From NCBI GenBank assembly GCA_945870155.1, contig CAMBSB010000042.1, positions 1-32,254 on the forward strand: 32,254 bases of DNA, written 5' to 3'. Shown in pieces: positions 1 through 8,616 of the stretch. The notes under the pieces are model-generated. The model saw only the letters and a program-made list of their open reading frames with translations. It was not told the origin of the DNA and did no database searches. Origin of the DNA: Paludibacter jiangxiensis (lineage in GTDB: Bacteria; Bacteroidota; Bacteroidia; Bacteroidales; Paludibacteraceae). The first letter of the stretch is position 1. Every line of letters begins with the position of its first letter. A program made the position numbers and the translations under genes.

Positions 1-55
1 AGTATGTGATAAAATTATAAAAAATCACGTAATTTATTAGTTTTTAATTGTTTAA

Positions 56-141
56 ATGTGGGGTTTTCTTGGTAAACCAAGCGGCAAAGCCGAGCGGCCC
101 CATACCCCACATACTTTTTTGTCTTGAAACAAAAAAGTATG
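56..141. repeat. Adjacent foldback repeats in intergenic DNA
   Basis: Two perfect inverted repeats overlap end to end. ATGTGGGG (56-63) pairs with CCCCACAT (105-112), enclosing smaller GC-rich palindromes. CATACTTTTTTG (110-121) pairs with CAAAAAAGTATG (130-141) around an 8-nt loop. The T-rich stem could act as a terminator in either direction, but no gene ends nearby on the + strand within the window. The open frames crossing this stretch are by-products of the repeats. Confidence 0.7.
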
Positions 142-171
142 CAAAAAAACACCTCACCCGTCCTGCGGACA

Positions 172-191
172 CCCTCTCCAACTGGAGAGGG
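172..191. repeat. Short palindromic repeat (8-bp stem)
   Basis: CCCTCTCC (172-179) and GGAGAGGG (184-191) form a perfect 8-bp stem with an AACT loop. It resembles the other GC-rich palindromes scattered between genes in this window. Confidence 0.7.
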
Positions 192-210
192 AAAAAGGTA
201 TAAAGTGTTT

Positions 211-371
211 GACTTCGTCCACTTTGCTCGAAAAACTTACGCTCGGTAGGCTCAAATCGTCCAAACTCATTCCGACGGAATACGTCGGAACTCAAACAAG
301 GACGATTTTTAACCGCCTACCTCACTTGTTTTTCGGCCTGCCTGCGGTAGGCAGGCTCACCGGACGAGGTC
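211..371. repeat. Large nested foldback element
   Basis: At least five complementary pairs are nested inside one another: 211-220 with 362-371 (9 of 10 Watson-Crick, the tenth a G.T), CGAAAAAC 229-236 with GTTTTTCG 328-335, GGTAGGC 245-251 with GCCTACC 315-321, AAATCGTCC 254-262 with GGACGATTT 300-308, and TTCCGACG 270-277 with CGTCGGAA 283-290. A side hairpin (336-356, stem GCCTGCCT with loop GCGGT) sits in the right arm. The element could be a MITE-like foldback or a structured RNA. It explains the spurious open frames on both strands. No gene is recognised in 1-477. Confidence 0.7.
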
Positions 372-477
372 GGTCCGTTTCTGAAAGTTACTTGTTAAAT
401 TACACATTTGAAATTTATCATGTTAGTGAAATCCACAAATTTTTGTTATGCAATAAAAAGATTTATTCCTAGAAAAA

Positions 478-1041
478 TCAACCAAAGAACCATTTGTGTA
501 GTTCACCATAGTGTTTTTTGTACATTTTAAAACTATTCTCCAAAATAATGAGAGCTGTTTCTTTGTCAAAAAACTTCTCAACCACCACAGTTTTGTTTTC
601 AAGTTTTGTATAATCTTCAAAGAAACTCATAATTTCGGTTGTCATATGTGGAGGTAATTCCGAAATATCCTCATAATGGTTAACACTTGGGTCCCCGGCT
701 GCAACTGCAATAATTTTATCATCTGCTTCGCCATTGTCCAACATACGCATTACACCAATTACCTTCGCTTCGACTATACACATAGGAACTACCTCAATTT
801 GTGATAGAATCAGAATGTCCAGGGGGTCATGGTCATCGCAATAACTTTGAGGTATAAACCCATAGTTATGAGGATAATACATTGAAGAATATAGCACTCT
901 GTCAAGTCGGAGCAAACCACTTTCTTTGTCTAATTCGTATTTTGCACGATCACCTTTTGGTATTTCTATAATACCTTTTACCACGTCTGCATTTTCGGTT
1001 TGTGGTACAACTTGATGCCAAGGATTAAAATTATTTCTCAT
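478..1041 (-). CDS. ppa: Inorganic pyrophosphatase (family I)
   Basis: Soluble Mg-dependent pyrophosphatase. It hydrolyses the pyrophosphate released by nucleic-acid, protein and cofactor synthesis to two phosphates in the cytoplasm. At 187 aa it has the usual bacterial length. The family signature D-H-D-P-L-D is at residues 70-75, with its metal-binding aspartates D70, D72 and D75. The N-terminal stretch [13 protein letters not shown] (26-38) supplies substrate-binding basic residues. It is the last gene of a probable three-gene unit, starting 26 bp after the upstream hydrolase gene ends. Identification is secure; operon membership is inferred from spacing and strand. Confidence 0.95.
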   Translation of the reverse strand: MRNNFNPWHQVVPQTENADVVKGIIEIPKGDRAKYELDKESGLLRLDRVLYSSMYYPHNYGFIPQSYCDDHDPLDILILSQIEVVPMCIVEAKVIGVMRMLDNGEADDKIIAVAAGDPSVNHYEDISELPPHMTTEIMSFFEDYTKLENKTVVVEKFFDKETALIILENSFKMYKKHYGELHKWFFG

Positions 1042-1067
1042 TTTATATTTGTTTAATTATTAGCAAT

Positions 1068-1676
1068 TTATTGTTTATTTGTGCTGAATTTATTTGCACC
1101 TAATATCATTCTCTCAATCTCAATAAAAACGTTTAACTCTTCAGTTTCGTTAAAATGTTTTCTGTCAGGATAAATTACAACTTCTGAGTTTATCTTTTCT
1201 TCCCATAAACGTTTATTTTTTAAATAATTAGTTGTAAAAGGGTCGTTGTTTGATAATATAAGTTTATTAAAATTTAATCTTTTTGAAATCAGGTTAAAAT
1301 CAATGTCATTAAAATCGAGCCAGGGTTTCAGCGTTTTCCATGGATTGTCAACTTCAAACCAACCTGCTACAAAAAGGCAACCTCCAATTTTTAAATCGCA
1401 ATTTTCTTCAAACTTTTTTGTTAAAAATCGAATTGTAGCTTGACAACCAACACTATGTCCTATAAAATAACATTGATTGTTAAGTTCTTTTACTTGATTG
1501 GATAAATACTCAAATGATTTTTCTATATTGGGTTCATTCCAATTCGGCATTTCAAGCCTTTCAATCGTGATATTATATTTATTTTTAATTAGCTCAAAAA
1601 TACTATCATACCAATCTGAATGAATATTCCCGGCCCATCTTGGAACCAGGTATATTTTTGGCTTTTCATAAATCAT
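1068..1676 (-). CDS. RBBP9/YdeN-like serine hydrolase (alpha/beta fold)
   Basis: Small alpha/beta hydrolase of 202 aa, the size of the RBBP9/YdeN family. The nucleophile elbow G-H-S-V-G is at 73-77 (Ser75). Probable triad partners are Asp145 in NNDPF and His174 in DRKHF, both at the spacing expected for the family. There is no signal peptide, so the enzyme is probably cytoplasmic. The substrate is unknown: family members are annotated as esterases or as uncharacterised serine hydrolases. It sits 18 bp downstream of bcp and 26 bp upstream of ppa on the same strand, so co-transcription is likely, though no shared pathway is evident. Confidence 0.75.
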   Translation of the reverse strand: MIYEKPKIYLVPRWAGNIHSDWYDSIFELIKNKYNITIERLEMPNWNEPNIEKSFEYLSNQVKELNNQCYFIGHSVGCQATIRFLTKKFEENCDLKIGGCLFVAGWFEVDNPWKTLKPWLDFNDIDFNLISKRLNFNKLILSNNDPFTTNYLKNKRLWEEKINSEVVIYPDRKHFNETEELNVFIEIERMILGANKFSTNKQ

Positions 1677-1694
1677 TTGTCAGCAAAAAATATA

Positions 1695-2147
1695 TTATAA
1701 AATTTGTGAAGCATGGGTTTTAGTATTCACTTCTTTTGGCAAGATAATGCGTTCAATCACACCATTTTCGTTTATTATAAAAGTAGTTCGAAACGTGCCC
1801 ATATACTGTCGTCCGTACATCGATTTCTCTCCCCAGGTGCCAAATTGTTCGGAAAGAGTTTTATCAACATCAGCAATTAACTGAAATGGTAAGTTTTGTT
1901 TTGAAATAAATTTTTGATGTGAACTTTCACTATTGGTACTGACGCCAATAACTTCATATCCAGCTTTTTGTAATTCTTCGTAATTGTCGCGTAAGCTACA
2001 AGCTTGAGCTGTACAACCCGGAGTGCTGTCTTTTGGATAAAAATAAAGTACAATTTTTTTACCCGCAAATTCCGACAGTTTTACTTCTTTTCCATTTTGA
2101 TTTAAGCCCAATATTTCAGGTGCTTTATCACCAACTTTTAATGCCAT
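1695..2147 (-). CDS. bcp: Thiol peroxidase, Bcp/PrxQ peroxiredoxin
   Basis: Thioredoxin-dependent peroxiredoxin that reduces H2O2 and organic hydroperoxides in the cytoplasm. The motif S-T-P-G-C-T-A-Q-A-C at 41-50 carries the peroxidatic Cys45 and the resolving Cys50, the spacing of atypical two-cysteine Bcp enzymes. The conserved active-site Arg is R120 in GTFRTTF. Its length of 150 aa is normal. It is the first gene of the bcp-hydrolase-ppa unit, and a -7-like element lies about 80 bp upstream. With the two glutathione-peroxidase homologues at 16.4-17.9 kb, it gives this window three peroxide-reducing enzymes. Confidence 0.95.
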   Translation of the reverse strand: MALKVGDKAPEILGLNQNGKEVKLSEFAGKKIVLYFYPKDSTPGCTAQACSLRDNYEELQKAGYEVIGVSTNSESSHQKFISKQNLPFQLIADVDKTLSEQFGTWGEKSMYGRQYMGTFRTTFIINENGVIERIILPKEVNTKTHASQIL

Positions 2148-2228
2148 AATTTTCTTTTTTTTATTAATGCGTTAAAAATAATTTCCAATAAAATTGAATT
2201 GATATTAAATTTGTAGTGCTTAAAAATG

Positions 2229-2236
2229 CAAAGTTA
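2229..2236 (-). promoter_or_regulatory. Candidate -7 element for the bcp unit
   Basis: The minus strand reads TAACTTTG, matching the Bacteroidota -7 consensus TAnnTTTG. No good -33 box is seen at the expected spacing, so this rests on the -7 alone. The 5' UTR would be roughly 75 nt. Confidence 0.4.
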
Positions 2237-2329
2237 CCGAAAATAATATGAAATTCATCTTAAATAAACAATAAAATTAAATTAATGTTTTCACCTATTC
2301 ATTCTATTTTGTAGTTTTCAATATAAAAC

Positions 2330-2360
2330 TTTACGAATTAGCATATTCTCTGTATCTTTG
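2330..2360 (+). promoter_or_regulatory. Promoter of the nitroreductase gene
   Basis: TTTA at 2330-2333, a 19-nt spacer, then TATCTTTG at 2353-2360. This fits the Bacteroidota arrangement TTTG-N19-TAnnTTTG with one mismatch in the -33 box. Transcription would start about 20 nt before the ATG at 2390. Confidence 0.65.
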
Positions 2361-2389
2361 CAAGCTGTTTCATTTAATTTCACTTAATC

Positions 2390-3133
2390 ATGTTAGAGTT
2401 TCTTAATAAAAGGCGTACCATCAGAAAATATTCTGAAAAAACGATTAGTAACGAATTGCTATCAAAGTTGTTACATGCCGCTGCACAAGCTTCAAATACA
2501 GGTAATATGCAAGCTTATAGTGTGGTCGTAAGTACTGATATTGAAATTAAAAAGCAATTGGCACCTACCCATTTTAATCAGGCTATGGTAACTACAGCGC
2601 CACTTGTTTTGACTTTTTGTGCCGATTTTAACAGAATTACAAAATGGTGTGAACAAAGAAATGCAATTCCGGGCTTCAATAATTTTCAATCGTTTATGGC
2701 TGCGGCGATAGATGCGGTGATTTTTGCTCAAACATTTGCGGTTGCTGCCGAAAGTGCCGGATTAGGGATATGTTATTTAGGAACAACAACTTATAATGCC
2801 GGTGAAATAATTGAGATTTTAAATTTGCCCAAACTGGTTGTTCCTATCACTACATTAACTATTGGATATCCGGTAGAAATGCCAATACTGACTGATAGAT
2901 TACCACTTGAATCGGTGGTGCATTTCGAAACTTATGCCGATTATACCAAGGATAGCATAGACGAGCTTTATGCCGAAAAAGAACAGCATGAAATTTATAA
3001 GAAATTTGCAGCAGAAAGCAACAAAGAGTTTCTGGCACAGGTATTTACCGATGTAAGATATACACAGAAAAATAATGAGTTTTTTAGCGTCAAATTTCTA
3101 AATGTGCTTAAACAACAAGGTTTTATGAATTAA
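2390..3133 (+). CDS. NfsA/FRP-like nitroreductase family oxidoreductase
   Basis: FMN-dependent NAD(P)H oxidoreductase of the nitroreductase superfamily. The length (247 aa) matches the NfsA/flavin-reductase group. FMN-binding features are the N-terminal R-R-T-I-R-K-Y-S at 8-15, A-S-N-T-G-N-M-Q-A-Y-S at 34-44 and the glycine-rich SAGLGICYLG in the middle. The C-terminal third is the extended region typical of the NfsA group, which clasps the partner subunit. The physiological substrate cannot be read from the sequence; quinones, flavins and nitro compounds are all possible. It is a single gene with its own promoter and ends 31 bp before the convergent gldB. Confidence 0.85.
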   Translation: MLEFLNKRRTIRKYSEKTISNELLSKLLHAAAQASNTGNMQAYSVVVSTDIEIKKQLAPTHFNQAMVTTAPLVLTFCADFNRITKWCEQRNAIPGFNNFQSFMAAAIDAVIFAQTFAVAAESAGLGICYLGTTTYNAGEIIEILNLPKLVVPITTLTIGYPVEMPILTDRLPLESVVHFETYADYTKDSIDELYAEKEQHEIYKKFAAESNKEFLAQVFTDVRYTQKNNEFFSVKFLNVLKQQGFMN

Positions 3134-3164
3134 TTCATCAATCTCAATCTTGAATTTTGATTCA

Positions 3165-4172
3165 TCAAGGTTTATAATTCGATTTTTCAAGTATTTTTGA
3201 ATAGTCATTATCCTTTATAAGTTCGTGAATATTAAGGTTTTTGTTGTTTTGCATATAGCTGTCTATTATTTGCCAACCTATCCAGGTTCCTAAACGTCCG
3301 GGCGATTCCTGCGATATTGGATTGGTAAATGGAGCATCGTTCATATATTTGCGTATAAGCATTAAATCGGTCGAAAACAGGTGTTTTTGATCAACAATAG
3401 CATTCCAGATTTCCTTTTCAAATTTCCGACTCCATTCCCATTGCATTTTAGTATAGCCCATAAGCGTATTCGGCATTTCGTCGGGCATAATTACTGATAA
3501 CATATACATAATTTTTCCTCGATATAGCATGTTGTCAATCAGTCTGTTTTGTGTTAAATCCGCAGTGAAATTACTAAACAAAATACTTGAAATAATATCG
3601 GGTGGAATACTGGAATACTGCATATTTGCTATCAAATAATCGTATGTGAATTCTTTGTATTTTTCATAATCACTACCCAAATAAAGATCTGTACCAATGC
3701 CAATTATGTTATTTTCAATTATGATTGATCTGTTAAATCCGGAAACAAAGAAGTAGATTTTGGGAAGTTTGATATTGGGATAAAAATAATTTATTCTACA
3801 ATATGATTCAGAAATAGTTTTTTCAATACTACTAATATCTTTAAAAGTTTCCAGCGATTTTTTATTTACCGAATTAAAAGTTTTATCGGTCAAAAACTTA
3901 TAAATAAATTCTTTTGTTTTCAAACTGTCATTTGGGTCTACTCCCATTATATCAGCAATATAGATATTTGTAAAAGCAGGATATTTTTTAATGAGTTTTG
4001 AAATTTCAATATCGAGTCTAGCGGTATCTAAATTGAGAAAATCGATATCAAAGCGATTGATTTTGATTTGTTTAGCATTAGTTGTATCTACACTGAATCT
4101 GCTATTTTTATTACAAGCAAATAAGCCAATAAACAGTATTGTTAGCAGTGTGTAATTTATAAGTTTTTTCAT
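3165..4172 (-). CDS. gldB: GldB-like gliding-motility-associated lipoprotein
   Basis: A predicted lipoprotein: the N-terminus MKKLINYTLLTILFIGLFAC has a lysine-rich start, a hydrophobic core and a lipobox ending at Cys20. The 335-aa length and the late motif SPGRLGTWIGWQIIDSYM fit the GldB family, as does the general pattern of a Bacteroidota-specific surface-associated protein. GldB is needed for gliding in Flavobacterium. In Bacteroidales the homologue is widely retained without gliding, so the present role is uncertain. GldE, another family associated with gliding, is encoded at 9907-11220; other gld genes are not in view. Confidence 0.8.
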   Translation of the reverse strand: MKKLINYTLLTILFIGLFACNKNSRFSVDTTNAKQIKINRFDIDFLNLDTARLDIEISKLIKKYPAFTNIYIADIMGVDPNDSLKTKEFIYKFLTDKTFNSVNKKSLETFKDISSIEKTISESYCRINYFYPNIKLPKIYFFVSGFNRSIIIENNIIGIGTDLYLGSDYEKYKEFTYDYLIANMQYSSIPPDIISSILFSNFTADLTQNRLIDNMLYRGKIMYMLSVIMPDEMPNTLMGYTKMQWEWSRKFEKEIWNAIVDQKHLFSTDLMLIRKYMNDAPFTNPISQESPGRLGTWIGWQIIDSYMQNNKNLNIHELIKDNDYSKILEKSNYKP

Positions 4173-4186
4173 CTTTATAATAATTA

Positions 4187-4204
4187 CCCCTAGCCCCTAA
4201 AGGG
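4187..4204. repeat. GC-rich palindromic repeat copy
   Basis: CCCCTAGCCCCTAAAGGG in the 348-bp gap between yidC and gldB. It belongs to the dispersed CCCCTAAAGGGG-type family also seen at 4484, 6671, 14304, 14388 and 18129. The same gap has a 10-bp inverted repeat (AAAAGCGCAA 4315-4324 with TTGCGCTTTT 4348-4357), which may be a weak terminator after yidC. A minus-strand -7-like TAACTTTG at 4329-4336 could serve gldB. Confidence 0.6.
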
Positions 4205-4483
4205 AGATAGAGATTGTTTTTTAATATCTATAATCATCTTCCGGTGTATCAAATCGCTATAGCTATCAATATATTTTAGTCATGTGTGTTTCATGTTTTT
4301 TGACAATGAAGAAGAAAAGCGCAAATTCCAAAGTTAGCCCTTGTGCATTGCGCTTTTTAGTTAATACCACCATTCCAATAGTAAAGAATATTGATTTCGA
4401 ATTGAACTTCTAACCAAAATAACATCTAATATCTCAAAAATTGCGATTTAATTATTTAGTTAAAATTAAATAACGATCTGGAA

Positions 4484-4512
4484 CTGCCCCCTTGGGGGGT
4501 CGGGGGGCTGAG
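4484..4512. repeat. GC-rich palindromic repeat copy
   Basis: A block CTGCCCCC-TT-GGGGGG-TC-GGGGGGCTGAG just beyond the 3' end of yidC. It has the same layout and orientation as the copy at 18129-18157 (CCCCC palindrome, a second G run, then GCTGAG). Confidence 0.65.
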
Positions 4513-4520
4513 TACTTACA

Positions 4521-6413
4521 TTATTTTTTATTTTTTATCGCTTTTTGTTGTTCGCGTTGCATTTTTTCCAACCTTTCCATAAAACCACTTTTTTTAGCCG
4601 GTTTCTTTGCATTAACACTTCGTTTTGCATGTAACTGAGCTAATAGTTTCTTTTCGTCAACTGTAGCACGTATAGCATAAGTTTGAACAATAGATATTAA
4701 TGTTGACAAGAAATAATAATAACTTAAACCTGAAGCATAGCTATTAAACATAAACATAAACATTACAGGCATTAAATACATCATCCACTTCATCATTGCT
4801 CCACCCATTTGGTCGTTGGTAGGGGTGTTGGCCATGTTTAATTTTGTATAAACTATACTGGTTACTGTCATTAAAAGTGTAAATAAGCTTATGTGGCTGC
4901 CAAATCCAAATGGAATTACGAATGGCAACTGCATGATTGAATCGTATGCTGAAAGGTCAGTAGCCCACAAAAAGCTTTCCTGACGAAGCTCGATGGCGGC
5001 CGGGAAAAAGCTGAACATGGCAAACAATATCGGCATTTGAAGTAGTGTAGGCAAACATCCACTCATAGGGCTTACACCAACTTTGCCATACAGTTCCATG
5101 GTGGCTTTTTGTCTTTCGGCAGGTTTATCAGCCGGTATTCTGGCATTTATCTCGTCAATTTCAGGTTTTAACACCTTCATTTTTGCACTTGAAATATATG
5201 ACTTGTAAGTAAGTGGAAATAGCAACAGTTTAATAGCCAGTGTCATTAACAGTATTATTATCCCAAAATTGGATATAAAATTACTGAAAAAATTAAACAT
5301 TGGAATAATCATAAATCGATTTACCCAACCAAATATGCCCCAGCCAAGTGGAACTAAACTTCTGAGCTGTAATTTATTATCCCCTTCCAGTTCTTTGTCG
5401 TATGCCGATAGTATTTTATATTGGTTTGGTCCAAAAAACAAATTGAAACCCGTTGGGATTTTTCCTGTAGGGTCAAATTCGACAGCTAAATCAGCATTGT
5501 ATGTTTTTAAATAACCACTTTGCTCATCTTCCATTTTGCTTTTCAGCTTGGTAGAAGTGAACGATTCTTTGGCAATTATTATACTACTAAAAAATTGATC
5601 TTTGAAAGCAATCCATTTTACTTTATTAGGTACATCTTTTTCATCGTCTTTCGATTCGCTTAAAGTTTCAACATCATTGGCCACAAACTTATAATGAATA
5701 TTTGAATAACGGTCTTCAAATACTCTACCTAATTCTTGCTGGCGAATTTTTGTTGTCCACTGCATTTCAAGGAAATTTGTACCGGCAGGCATAACAGTAT
5801 TCATTGCATTGGCTTTAACATCAAAACTTAGCATATAATTGTTTTTAGGCAAAGTATATATAAAGTCGAGATATGCTTCACCTACAGTTTTAAGTCTCAA
5901 AGTTAGGCTTTGGTTGCCCGCTTTGTCCGTTGTTATGTCGCTTAATTGGTCAAAATATAGATCAGAAGTATTAATTACGCGGTTTGTATTTGTAACCAAA
6001 GTGAAACTCATATTGCTTTCTTTGCCATCAAATAAAATTAATGGTAATGAATCGTGAGTTTGATAGTTTTTAAGTTGAGCAGCATAAATTCTACCACCTT
6101 TGTTGCTTAAAGTTAGCTTAACCAATTCATTTTCAAGAGTAATAAATTTTTCTTCTCCTTTGTTTGATGCGCTGAAATCACCAAAAGCATCATTGTTTAC
6201 TGAGTCGGTTACAATTGTTGAATCAATTTTTGCAACAATGGCCGTTTTTTCAATTAAAGCAGCTTTGTCCAGTTTCGCCTGCTCAACTATCGCAATTGAG
6301 TCATTCTGTCTTTTTTGTTGAGCTAATTCAGCTTCATTTGGTTTGTTTAATACTGAAAATCCTACAAGTATAAGTGCTATGAGCACAAAACCATAAATCG
6401 TGTTCTTATCCAT
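4521..6413 (-). CDS. yidC: Membrane protein insertase YidC/Oxa1
   Basis: Inserts and folds inner-membrane proteins, alone or with SecYEG. At 630 aa it has the full Gram-negative architecture: an N-terminal membrane anchor (about 6-23), a large periplasmic beta-sandwich domain (about 85-350), the conserved insertase core with several membrane helices (about 360-590), and a very basic Lys-rich C-terminal tail that would contact the ribosome. The core begins around NFGIIILLMTLAIKLLLFPL, where a charged residue sits in the hydrophilic groove helix. It is downstream of pyrG on the same strand, a pairing common in Bacteroidota. The 289-bp gap between them leaves co-transcription open. Confidence 0.97.
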   Translation of the reverse strand: MDKNTIYGFVLIALILVGFSVLNKPNEAELAQQKRQNDSIAIVEQAKLDKAALIEKTAIVAKIDSTIVTDSVNNDAFGDFSASNKGEEKFITLENELVKLTLSNKGGRIYAAQLKNYQTHDSLPLILFDGKESNMSFTLVTNTNRVINTSDLYFDQLSDITTDKAGNQSLTLRLKTVGEAYLDFIYTLPKNNYMLSFDVKANAMNTVMPAGTNFLEMQWTTKIRQQELGRVFEDRYSNIHYKFVANDVETLSESKDDEKDVPNKVKWIAFKDQFFSSIIIAKESFTSTKLKSKMEDEQSGYLKTYNADLAVEFDPTGKIPTGFNLFFGPNQYKILSAYDKELEGDNKLQLRSLVPLGWGIFGWVNRFMIIPMFNFFSNFISNFGIIILLMTLAIKLLLFPLTYKSYISSAKMKVLKPEIDEINARIPADKPAERQKATMELYGKVGVSPMSGCLPTLLQMPILFAMFSFFPAAIELRQESFLWATDLSAYDSIMQLPFVIPFGFGSHISLFTLLMTVTSIVYTKLNMANTPTNDQMGGAMMKWMMYLMPVMFMFMFNSYASGLSYYYFLSTLISIVQTYAIRATVDEKKLLAQLHAKRSVNAKKPAKKSGFMERLEKMQREQQKAIKNKK

Positions 6414-6670
6414 TAGTCATTATTTTTTCTTATTCCTTTTATTTCAAGGAATCAGGAATATTTTATTTGTTAATTGTATTTTTATTGAGTCAGTTTATTT
6501 TTTATTACCCGGCATCTAACTTGGTATGATTTATCATTTCAAAGGAAAAAATATTATTTAAGAATTATAAAAATTGGCCATATTGCGAATTTTAAAATCA
6601 AATTACAAAACAACCAAGTGTTTTTTTACAAGAATATATATTAACACTCCTCAAACTCCTCCTTATTATT

Positions 6671-6696
6671 CCCCCTTCAGGGGGCTAGGGGGCTTG
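6671..6696. repeat. GC-rich palindromic repeat copy
   Basis: CCCCCTTCAGGGGG followed by CTAGGGGGCTTG, immediately after the 3' end of pyrG. It is the same family as the blocks near 4484 and 18129. The rest of the 6414-6702 gap is AT-rich with no gene. Confidence 0.6.
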
Positions 6697-6702
6697 TAAT
6701 TT

Positions 6703-8310
6703 TTATTTTTCAATTGCAGCTTTCATAAAGCTTATAAAAAGTGGATGTGGATTTACAACTGTGCTGCTATATTCAGGGTGAAACTGCACACCTATATACC
6801 ACTTATGCGATTTTAATTCTATAATTTCCACCAAATCAGACTGTTCGTTCATGCCACTACAGCTCATTCCGGCATCTTCAAATTCTTGCTTGTAAGCATT
6901 GTTAAACTCATAACGGTGGCGATGTCTTTCGCAGATATTTTCTTTTTTGTAAATTTCAAAAACCTTACTTCCTTTTTTTAGCTTACATTTATAAGCGCCA
7001 AGTCGCATACTTCCTCCTAAATCAAGTACATTTTTTTGTTCTTCCATAATATCAACAATATTATGTGTAGTTGAAGAATCAATTTCAGTACTATTTGCAT
7101 CTGCATATCCCAATACATTACGGGCAAATTCAATACTCATGGTTTGCATTCCCATACAAATTCCCAAACAAGGTAATTTGTTTTCGCGGGCATATTTTAA
7201 TGCAGTAAATTTGCCTTCCATGCCCCTTTGTCCAAAACCGGGAGCAACGATTATACCGTCAACTTTACCCAGTTTACGTTCAACATTTTCTTCATTAATC
7301 TTGTCCGAAAGGATTAAATCGAGCTTCAACTTTTTGTTGTTGTAAGCACTTGCATGTATCAACGATTCAATAATTGATTTATAAGCATCGGGTAATTGAA
7401 CATATTTCCCAACGATTGCTATTTTAACTTCTTCTTTGGCATTTTCGAGTTTTTCAACAAAAGCTATCCATTTTTCCATATCGGCTTCAGGAGTTTTTGT
7501 TAAATCGTATCCCATTTTTGTCAAAACTACTTCATCCAGTTTTTCCAATTGCATATTCAATGGAACTCTGTAAATAGTTGGTACGTCAATGGATTGCATC
7601 ACTGCATTTTGTTCTACATTGCAAAAAAGAGCTACTTTTTTCCGCATTTCTGCAGGAATATTGTGCTCAGTGCGAAGAACCAAAATGTCAGCTTGTACAC
7701 CTTGTTCTTGCAATGCTTTAACAGAATGTTGTGTGGGTTTTGTTTTCAATTCTTTGGCTGCTGCCAAATATGGAACGTAAGTAAGATGGACAATTAAACA
7801 ATGTTTTCCAAGTTCCCAACGTAATTGACGTACACTTTCGATATAGGGCAATGATTCAATATCGCCCACAGTACCGCCAATTTCTGTTATTACAAAATCA
7901 AAATCACCTTTGCTGCCTAGTAATTTAATATTGCGTTTAATCTCGTCTGTAATATGTGGGATAATCTGAACAGTTTTACCTAAAAAATCGCCTCTTCTTT
8001 CTCGGTTTATTACATTCTGATAAATTCTTCCTGTAGTTACATTATTAGCTTTACGTGTTTCTACACCTAAAAATCGTTCATAATGTCCCAGGTCTAAGTC
8101 GGCTTCATGTCCATCAACCGTAACATAACATTCACCATGTTCGTATGGGTTTAATGTTCCGGGATCTACATTGATATAAGGGTCGAGTTTTTGGTTGGTT
8201 ACTTTAAAGCCTCTGGCTTGTAGTAATTTACCCAGAGATGCAGCGATAATTCCTTTGCCCAAAGATGAAGTAACTCCACCTGTTACGAAAATGTATTTTG
8301 TATCTTTCAC
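6703..8310 (-). CDS. pyrG: CTP synthase
   Basis: Converts UTP to CTP using ATP and glutamine, the last step of pyrimidine nucleotide synthesis. Full length at 535 aa. The N-terminal amidoligase domain (about 1-265) shows the P-loop region GGVTSSLGKG at 11-20 and the KLDPYINVDPGT segment. The C-terminal class I glutamine amidotransferase domain (about 295-535) has its nucleophile Cys385 in LGICMGMQ and the partners His511 and Glu513 in QFHPEY. All key residues are present. It is transcribed in the same direction as yidC; the region upstream carries only a poor -7-like match (8362-8369). Confidence 0.98.
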   Translation of the reverse strand: MKDTKYIFVTGGVTSSLGKGIIAASLGKLLQARGFKVTNQKLDPYINVDPGTLNPYEHGECYVTVDGHEADLDLGHYERFLGVETRKANNVTTGRIYQNVINRERRGDFLGKTVQIIPHITDEIKRNIKLLGSKGDFDFVITEIGGTVGDIESLPYIESVRQLRWELGKHCLIVHLTYVPYLAAAKELKTKPTQHSVKALQEQGVQADILVLRTEHNIPAEMRKKVALFCNVEQNAVMQSIDVPTIYRVPLNMQLEKLDEVVLTKMGYDLTKTPEADMEKWIAFVEKLENAKEEVKIAIVGKYVQLPDAYKSIIESLIHASAYNNKKLKLDLILSDKINEENVERKLGKVDGIIVAPGFGQRGMEGKFTALKYARENKLPCLGICMGMQTMSIEFARNVLGYADANSTEIDSSTTHNIVDIMEEQKNVLDLGGSMRLGAYKCKLKKGSKVFEIYKKENICERHRHRYEFNNAYKQEFEDAGMSCSGMNEQSDLVEIIELKSHKWYIGVQFHPEYSSTVVNPHPLFISFMKAAIEK

Positions 8311-8616
8311 TTTAAATTTTAACCTTAAAATTACGTTCTATTTTTTTGAATTTTAAGTCTGCAAATTTCGGAAAAAAAACTGAATAACGAAAATGTAAGT
8401 AGCAAATAATATTTTTTATTAATATATAAGCAATTACACATGTTAAAAATCTTATTTTGTATATAAAATATTGAAAGGTTTCAATATAATAAAGTGTTGT
8501 TTGATAAATATTTAAATTATTTTTTATAATAAGGTTTTAATTATTTCTAAAGTGATGATAATTCAAATCAAATTTTTGAAAAACACAAGTAAGAAATAAA
8601 ATTATTATATTTAAAA
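8311..8616. other. AT-rich intergenic gap, no gene seen
   Basis: 306 bp between the 3' end of the universal stress gene and the start of pyrG. It would contain the pyrG promoter; the best candidate is GAAATTTG on the minus strand (8362-8369), one mismatch from TAnnTTTG. No convincing ORF, terminator hairpin or RNA motif is visible. Confidence 0.5.

Noticed and set aside
44-472. Two overlapping open frames on opposite strands (83 and 87 aa)
   Set aside because: They run through nested inverted repeats, have no recognisable protein pattern and no start signals; the repeats explain the open frames.
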